64,000 nt of DNA from Fusobacteriota bacterium (GTDB taxonomy: Bacteria > Bacillota > TC1): positions 124,001 through 188,000 of the forward strand of contig WTXA01000001.1 of the NCBI GenBank assembly GCA_009773805.1, given 5' to 3'. Each line of letters opens with the position of its first letter. Within the stretch, counting starts at the first letter, position 1. Shown here piece by piece: positions 55,408-64,000 of this stretch. A program made the position numbers and the translations under genes. The notes under the pieces are model-generated. The model did not search any database. It was not told the DNA's origin and worked only from the letters and a program-made list of their open reading frames with translations.

Positions 55408-57042
55408 TTAATTAAAAATATTCCTTTTTATGAAAATACTAGTGAAGTCAGTGTAGATGGCTAATCCAAGTTTTTGTGAAGGATGTCTTTTAACATTACG
55501 GACTATTGTATAGTCTACAGTAACTCCATCTAAGCTTTCATCACTACCTGAATAACCAGCATGCCTGGCAGCAAGTTCAATGCTTTCTAGGGTAGGTTCT
55601 GCTACAGATTTTAGTATAACATGAGCCCCAGGATAATCCTGGCGATGAAACCACAAATCTTTGTTACTAGCAAACTTAAAAGTTAGATAATCATTTTGTT
55701 TGTTGTTCTTACCAACATAAATCATATCACCATTCTCTAATTCGAATTTCAAATAATTAAGATTTTTATTAACTTTCTTAGACTTTGGATTCTTTGGAAT
55801 CAAGCCTAACACTTGAAGTTCATCATTAATTTCCATTAAATCTTCAATAGCTGTACAATTATTGATACTTACTTCAATAGAATTGAAGTAAGTTAATTCA
55901 TTATTAACTTCTAATAATAAATTTTCGCTCTGCTTTTTACCTTCTTTAACTTTGTGATATTTTTTGAAGTAATGCTTTACATTCATAGTAGGAGATAGGG
56001 CTTCATTAAGCTCAATGTGAATTAATGGCATTTCTGGATCATAATAGTTTTCTAAATCAATAAATGGTAGTTTTTTATTTATACGATAGAGATTGGCTGA
56101 CAGTAGTTCTCCCTTGATTCTTAATAGACCACTGTCTTTATCCTGACTTATTTTATCTCTATATATATATGCTTTTTTCTCTAATTTTTTAATTTGCTTC
56201 TTGACTATAGATAGAAGTTTTTGTTTTCTAGCTACAATTTCCTTGTTAAAATAGAATTTATTAAATAAGGAATCAGTTTGATGGACAAGATCAAGATTCT
56301 TAGTATTTAAGGAATTCCTATATTTTTCTAAACCGGATTTCAGTTCTATAATATGCTCTTCATTAAGGTCAGCTAATATAAGATCCTTGAAACCTATACT
56401 AAGTAACAAATCATTCATTGATTTATTGCTAAAACCTTGAAGATACTTTTGCAGATAATTAGATAAGGATAAGTCTTGAGATTGCTCTTTCTTAATTTGA
56501 ATAATTAATTGTTCAATATTTTTTTGATCCAATGTTAGCTTATCATTAAGTGGTGGAAGAATATATTTCCTTTTTGGCAATATTTCTCTAAACCCATTTA
56601 CACCTATAGGATATTTATAGATGGCGTCTGTTATGATTTCATTCTCTGTCAAAATGACATTAGAATATTTACCCATTAATTCGATTTGTAGTGTTTTTTT
56701 TGTTTTCATCCCAAGTTCATTATAGGATTCTATCGTAAGTTCAATAATTCTTTCATAACCAAGTTGAGAAATATTAGTTATTATCCCACTTTCAAGATGC
56801 TTTCGTAATAACATACAAAAACTTGTTGGTTGATCAGGATTTAATAAGCTTATTGAAGAAAGATGAATAGAACAAAAATTTGGATCAATGCTAATAACTA
56901 ATTTATTTAGTTCAAGCTTTGTTCCCTTTATCTTGAATATTAATAGTTTTTCTTTTGGATGATAAATCTTTTCTATCCTTGAACCAATTAAATCATCTTT
57001 CATACTTTGGATTAATCTATATAAATATATACCATCTATCAT
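55408..57042 (-). CDS. rqcH: Ribosome quality control factor RqcH (NFACT family)
   Basis: RqcH binds 50S subunits with stalled peptidyl-tRNA and adds C-terminal alanine tails. This 544-residue protein has the N-terminal NFACT part beginning MIDGIYLYRLI, LLRKHLESG near residue 79, HhH-like and coiled-coil regions (about 250-420), and the C-terminal NFACT-R domain with DLWFHRQDYPGAHVIL. It is slightly shorter than common ~570-residue homologs. The ATG at 57042 is preceded by GAGGTG on this strand. Older names FbpA or Fnr-binding adhesin apply to the same family. Confidence 0.92.
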   Translation of the reverse strand: MIDGIYLYRLIQSMKDDLIGSRIEKIYHPKEKLLIFKIKGTKLELNKLVISIDPNFCSIHLSSISLLNPDQPTSFCMLLRKHLESGIITNISQLGYERIIELTIESYNELGMKTKKTLQIELMGKYSNVILTENEIITDAIYKYPIGVNGFREILPKRKYILPPLNDKLTLDQKNIEQLIIQIKKEQSQDLSLSNYLQKYLQGFSNKSMNDLLLSIGFKDLILADLNEEHIIELKSGLEKYRNSLNTKNLDLVHQTDSLFNKFYFNKEIVARKQKLLSIVKKQIKKLEKKAYIYRDKISQDKDSGLLRIKGELLSANLYRINKKLPFIDLENYYDPEMPLIHIELNEALSPTMNVKHYFKKYHKVKEGKKQSENLLLEVNNELTYFNSIEVSINNCTAIEDLMEINDELQVLGLIPKNPKSKKVNKNLNYLKFELENGDMIYVGKNNKQNDYLTFKFASNKDLWFHRQDYPGAHVILKSVAEPTLESIELAARHAGYSGSDESLDGVTVDYTIVRNVKRHPSQKLGLAIYTDFTSIFIKRNIFN

Positions 57043-57085
57043 TATTTCACCTCTTTTTATATTTTAACATATTAGTCAAAAGATG

Positions 57086-57114
57086 TTGAAAAAACATGTG
57101 TTAGAATATATAAT
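57086..57114 (+). promoter_or_regulatory. Promoter of the ATP synthase operon
   Basis: TTGAAA (57086-57091) and a perfect TATAAT (57109-57114) are 17 bases apart, 20 bases before the first ATG of the operon. Confidence 0.85.
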
Positions 57115-57133
57115 AAGTTGGTAGGTATAACAA

Positions 57134-57373
57134 ATGAATAAAAAAAATTTAGAAAATAAAGAAAATAATAGAATATCAATGGCCAAAGCATTTGCTTTTG
57201 CAACCTCTAGTGTTTTTATGATTATCTCATTTTTATTAATAGGATATTTCATAGGGAATATATGGGGAGAAACAAGCGCTGGTATAGGTATTTTAATAGG
57301 GGGATTATTAGGAATAATCTCCCTTTTTAAAGATATTGGGTATTTTTTTAAAAACGATAAAGAAGGTAAGTAA
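57134..57373 (+). CDS. atpZ: AtpZ/AtpI-family protein
   Basis: This 79-residue protein has two membrane helices with the AtpZ/AtpI plan: FLLIGYFIGNIWG, then IGILIGGLLGIISLFKD, and a basic tail. It may aid Mg2+ supply or c-ring assembly for the ATP synthase; its role is not shown by sequence. ATG 57134 has a weak site (TAGGTATAA). The stop overlaps the atpB start (TAATG), which is typical of the first gene of atp operons. Confidence 0.85.
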   Translation: MNKKNLENKENNRISMAKAFAFATSSVFMIISFLLIGYFIGNIWGETSAGIGILIGGLLGIISLFKDIGYFFKNDKEGK

Positions 57374-58080
57374 TGGAAATAATTGCAAACTATTTTAAAG
57401 GCATGCTCGAAGAACTGCCACATTTGTTAGATACGACTAAGCCAGTCGTTTTCTTTCAAGAAGGATATTTTAGGATTTCATCAACTGTTACAACCACTTG
57501 GTTTATTATGCTGATGATTGTAATATTTGTTCTTATAATTACAAGTAAATTAGAAAAAATTCCTACCACAAGACGACAATCTATAGCTGAATGGATTACC
57601 ATGTTCATATATGATTTCGTTTATAGTATTTGCGGAGAAAAAACAAAAAAATTATATGGTACCTTTGGTGGTATATTTATAACAATATTAGTGATGAACT
57701 TTATTTGGGTGATTCCGATTTTTACAACACCGACTGCTAGCTATAGCACTACGTTAGCATTAGCTTTGATAGGTAATTCATATGTGCAATTTGCTATAAT
57801 AAGAGAAAAAAATATATTTGGATACTTAAAAGGATATTTCGAACCGAATGCATTTATGATAATCGGTAATGTAATTGGGATTTTTGCAGTTCCTTTATCA
57901 TTATCAATGCGTCTATTTGGCAATATGTTTTCGGGCAAGATACTAGATTCGATAGTTATGATAGCATTACCATTTTTAGTTCCAATAGTTTTCAGTTTGC
58001 TAAGTATACTATCGGCTATAATACAAGCGTATGTTTTTACTTTGCTGTTAACAATGTTTACTGGCGAAGGTATAGAATAA
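57373..58080 (+). CDS. atpB: ATP synthase Fo subunit a
   Basis: This 235-residue membrane subunit guides ions to the c-ring. The essential Arg lies in LSMRLFGNMFSG (near residue 180). About five hydrophobic segments are present, ending in FTLLLTMFTGEG. The start is ATG 57373, overlapping atpZ. The ion specificity cannot be fixed from this subunit alone; the c subunit suggests Na+. Confidence 0.95.
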   Translation: MEIIANYFKGMLEELPHLLDTTKPVVFFQEGYFRISSTVTTTWFIMLMIVIFVLIITSKLEKIPTTRRQSIAEWITMFIYDFVYSICGEKTKKLYGTFGGIFITILVMNFIWVIPIFTTPTASYSTTLALALIGNSYVQFAIIREKNIFGYLKGYFEPNAFMIIGNVIGIFAVPLSLSMRLFGNMFSGKILDSIVMIALPFLVPIVFSLLSILSAIIQAYVFTLLLTMFTGEGIE

Positions 58081-58104
58081 TAAAATATTTAAGGAGGAAA
58101 AATT

Positions 58105-58314
58105 ATGGGTTTAGAATTTTTAGGACTAGGTTTTGCAATTGGAATTGGTACATTTGGAGAGGCATACGTTGTAAAATCAGTAATTGAATCAGTAACTAGA
58201 CAACCTGAAATATCAAACACTCTGAGGACTTTTATGATCATTGGTGTTGCTTTGGTAGAGACTGGAATTATCTATTCATTTATCCTAGGCATTTTGCTAT
58301 GGATCAAGATGTAG
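58105..58314 (+). CDS. atpE: ATP synthase Fo subunit c (two-carboxylate type)
   Basis: This 69-residue hairpin of two helices (about 2-28 and 42-67) forms the rotor ring. The RQPE loop (32-35) anchors alignment. In helix 2 the ion-binding VETGIIY has E52, T53 and Y57. In helix 1 the position equal to Gln32 of Ilyobacter tartaricus is Glu19 (FGEAY). Two carboxylates with Thr and Tyr match the known Na+-type two-carboxylate c-rings (for example Fusobacterium). It is shorter than many c subunits, but AGGAGG before ATG 58105 confirms the start. Confidence 0.94.
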   Translation: MGLEFLGLGFAIGIGTFGEAYVVKSVIESVTRQPEISNTLRTFMIIGVALVETGIIYSFILGILLWIKM

Positions 58315-58329
58315 TCAGGAGCCGTTGAA

Positions 58330-58839
58330 ATGAAAGAAATGTTTGATTTGCTCAACCTTGATATAGCAGACTTCATATTTCAAATTATTAATATTAGCAT
58401 TTTGATATATTTTCTAAAGAAATATTTATTTCATAAAGTCAAAGCTGTTATTGATGAAAGAAATGTTGAAGTTAACAACATCTATAAGGATATAGATGAT
58501 GCTTGGGTTGAAATTAAGCATAAGGAAAATAAATATGACAATCTGATTGTTAATATCAAGGAAGAGAAAAGTGCTATCTTTAATAAAGCTATTGAAGAAG
58601 CAAAGATACAAAAGGATTTAATCGAAGGCGAAGCCAGAATGAAAGCTGAAGAAGAACTTTTAAGAGCTAGAATTTCCATTGATAATGAAAAAAATATGGC
58701 TTTACAAGAGATTAAAAACAATATTTCAGAACTTGTTGTTCTTGGTGCCGAAGCTGTTGTGAAAAAAGAAATAGAAGGCGAAAAATACAACACTATGATT
58801 AATGAACTTGTTGATAATCTAGGAGAAAAGAATGAGTAG
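58330..58839 (+). CDS. atpF: ATP synthase subunit b
   Basis: This 169-residue stalk protein has one N-terminal membrane helix (about 14-30) followed by a long charged coiled coil (about 35-150) with many Lys, Glu and Asn, the usual b layout. It links Fo to the delta subunit. ATG 58330 lies 15 bases after atpE; a weak AGGAG lies 10 to 15 bases ahead. The end overlaps atpH by eight bases. Confidence 0.92.
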   Translation: MKEMFDLLNLDIADFIFQIINISILIYFLKKYLFHKVKAVIDERNVEVNNIYKDIDDAWVEIKHKENKYDNLIVNIKEEKSAIFNKAIEEAKIQKDLIEGEARMKAEEELLRARISIDNEKNMALQEIKNNISELVVLGAEAVVKKEIEGEKYNTMINELVDNLGEKNE

Positions 58840-59377
58840 CCTAATTGTAGTTGAGAGATATATAGCAACATTATTCGAAGTTGCCAAAGAAAAAGGACTA
58901 ACGGAGATAATTAAGGATGACCTATTTAAAATAGACGATACTTTTAAAAAATCCGAAGACCTTAAGTTTTTTTATGAATCAAGATCAATACCCGCCGATG
59001 AAAAAAAGAATCTTCTATTAAGAATCATGGCAGGTCTTGAACTTAATGAATATACTCAGAACTACTTTCTGCTCGTTTTGGAAAACCACAGATTCAAATA
59101 TGAAGTTACTCATTTAAGTTTTGTAACATTCAATAACTTTTATAAGAAAAGCATAGGTATAAAACAAGGAATCCTTTATTTATCTAAAGTTATAAGTTTA
59201 GATGAACAAAATAAACTTGCTCAACAATTGAGTGAAAAACTAGGATACAAGTTAGAATTGGAATTCAAATATGATCCGACTTTTATAGATGGATCATATT
59301 TAGAAATTGATGGCATGGTATATGAAGACAACCTTAAAATGCGATTAGCAAATCTAAAGAATTGGATGAAGGTATAA
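58832..59377 (+). CDS. atpH: ATP synthase subunit delta
   Basis: This 181-residue peripheral stalk protein has the N-terminal helical domain (ERYIATLFEVAKEKG) and the C-terminal part with LGYKLELEFKYDPTFIDG, the OSCP/delta pattern. ATG 58832 lies inside the end of atpF behind AGGAGAA. Three bases separate it from atpA. Length is normal. Confidence 0.93.
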   Translation: MSSLIVVERYIATLFEVAKEKGLTEIIKDDLFKIDDTFKKSEDLKFFYESRSIPADEKKNLLLRIMAGLELNEYTQNYFLLVLENHRFKYEVTHLSFVTFNNFYKKSIGIKQGILYLSKVISLDEQNKLAQQLSEKLGYKLELEFKYDPTFIDGSYLEIDGMVYEDNLKMRLANLKNWMKV

Positions 59378-60892
<1,515 letters not shown>

Positions 60893-60893
60893 A

Positions 60894-63168
<2,275 letters not shown>

Positions 63169-63169
63169 A

Positions 63170-63586
63170 ATGGGAGATTTATTACTTGAAGTTTTATCAC
63201 ACCATGGACAAATTTTAAAAGCAGATGGAGTTGAAATGGTTGATGTACCTACTTTAATGGGCCCAACTACTATTTTAAAGAATCATGCTTCATATATTAG
63301 CCAACTAGAAATTGGTGTATTAAAGTATAAAAAAGATGGGATTATAAAAAAAGTTGCTCTTGGGACACACGGTATAATTGAAGTATACAAGAATCACGTA
63401 TCTGTTTTTGTACATACAGCAGAAAATGAAGAAGACATTGATGTTGCTAGAGCTAAACGTGCCAAAGAACTAGCTGAGGGTCTTCTAGCTCAAGGTATTG
63501 ATGAAATTGAATCTGGTTTTCGTGCGGAATTAGCCTTGAAAAAAGCTTTAGTAAGATTGTCATTAGGTAAGTCAAATGAAGATTGA
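63170..63586 (+). CDS. atpC: ATP synthase F1 subunit epsilon
   Basis: This 138-residue subunit has the N-terminal beta-sandwich with LLEVLSHHGQILKADGVEMV and PTLMGPTTILKNHASYIS, then a C-terminal helical hairpin (ARAKRAKELAEGLL) that can inhibit ATP hydrolysis. ATG 63170 follows the atpD stop by one base, with a GGGAG site inside atpD. It ends 11 bases into the next gene. This completes all eight structural subunits of the complex. Confidence 0.95.
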   Translation: MGDLLLEVLSHHGQILKADGVEMVDVPTLMGPTTILKNHASYISQLEIGVLKYKKDGIIKKVALGTHGIIEVYKNHVSVFVHTAENEEDIDVARAKRAKELAEGLLAQGIDEIESGFRAELALKKALVRLSLGKSNED

Positions 63587-64000
63587 TTTACATTGCCATA
63601 GTCATTTTTCTGATGGCTCAGCATCCTTTGAGCAAATAATATTATTGTTGACTAAAGAAAATATTAAGCATTTTAGTATAACCGACCATGATTATTATGG
63701 AGGGGAGCTTAATGCTTTTTTCTTGCCTCAAAATTTAACTTACTATAAAGGTATAGAAATATCAGCAAAAGACTATAAAACTAATAAGAAGGTACACCTC
63801 CTAGGATATGGATTTGATCACCAACATAAAAGATTAAAAGAATATACTGATCACTACTACAATATCAGGAAAGAAAATAGTAAGAATATAATTAACAGTC
63901 TAATTAAAGAAGGCTATAAAATACAAATGGAGGATTTCAACTATAGATTAGAAAACAATCTCCCAATATACAAGCAACATATAATGGTAAAATTAGTTGA
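63576..64000 (+). CDS. PHP-domain phosphoesterase, 5' part (3' end outside window)
   Basis: The frame starts at ATG 63576 inside atpC and is open to the window end. It begins MKIDLHCHSHFSDGSASFEQ, the first PHP metal motif (HxHxxxSDG), and has the second motif ITDHDYYGG near residue 36. PHP proteins of this length and start are often nucleoside 3',5'-bisphosphate or oligoribonucleotide phosphatases; the substrate cannot be decided from a fragment. AGGTAAG lies ahead of it, so it may be translated from the atp transcript. Confidence 0.85.
   Translation, partial: MKIDLHCHSHFSDGSASFEQIILLLTKENIKHFSITDHDYYGGELNAFFLPQNLTYYKGIEISAKDYKTNKKVHLLGYGFDHQHKRLKEYTDHYYNIRKENSKNIINSLIKEGYKIQMEDFNYRLENNLPIYKQHIMVKLV

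Overview
The window is one gene-dense, AT-rich bacterial chromosome segment, and nearly all genes lie on the + strand. It reads as a low-GC, anaerobic Gram-positive (Clostridia or Tissierellia-like) bacterium. The evidence is split two-subunit glycyl-tRNA synthetase, a tRNA-Phe T-box, a PyrR-type leader, RNase J, RqcH, class 1B dihydroorotate dehydrogenase (pyrK/pyrD), a selenocysteine formate dehydrogenase, and a Tad/Flp pilus locus without an outer-membrane secretin gene. I see no rRNA, tRNA, insertion sequence, prophage or CRISPR array.

Layout. 1-9.4 kb: translation/RNA operon (phoH fragment, ybeY, cdd, era, recO, a two-domain hydrolase fusion, glyQ, glyS, RNase J), then a metallophosphoesterase, lpd, mtnA and two small membrane genes. 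13.9-16.8 kb: copper unit (csoR, copA) with a consensus promoter and an overlapping operator. 16.9-24 kb: a CpXC protein, the T-box-controlled pheST operon, zapA, a LapA-like protein and recD2. 24.1-33.3 kb: Tad pilus locus (pilin as its own unit, then peptidase, TadE/G-like, CpaB, CpaE/TadZ, CpaF, TadB, TadC, a membrane ricin-lectin protein and a DUF192 protein). 33.4-38.4 kb: yicC, gmk, rpoZ, a degenerate coaBC-like gene, metK, an orphan gene and a convergent TM2 gene. 38.5-44.4 kb: pyrR-B-C-K-D-F-E, making UMP from carbamoyl phosphate; carAB is not here. 44.5-50.5 kb: moeA, mobB, the selenoprotein formate dehydrogenase (read through TGA at 47212) and an unusual NuoF-like partner. 50.6-51.8 kb: split ThrE-type exporter on the - strand. 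51.9-55.3 kb: pabA, pabB, pabC and a folB-folK fusion. 55.4-57.0 kb: rqcH on the - strand. 57.1-63.6 kb: complete F1Fo ATP synthase operon, followed by a PHP-domain gene cut by the window end.

The most unusual points are these. (1) A serine-hydrolase domain is fused to an ADP-ribosylglycohydrolase-like domain whose metal-binding motifs are lost. (2) A formate-dehydrogenase partner looks like NuoF, but its FMN/NADH motifs are eroded and a two-cluster ferredoxin sits where the FMN-binding segment should be; its FdhA partner has also lost the His-Cys3 cluster motif. (3) A CoaBC-like protein at the usual coaBC position lacks the catalytic motifs. (4) The ATP synthase c subunit has two membrane carboxylates, suggesting Na+ coupling. 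(5) A transmembrane ricin-lectin protein is built into the Tad operon.
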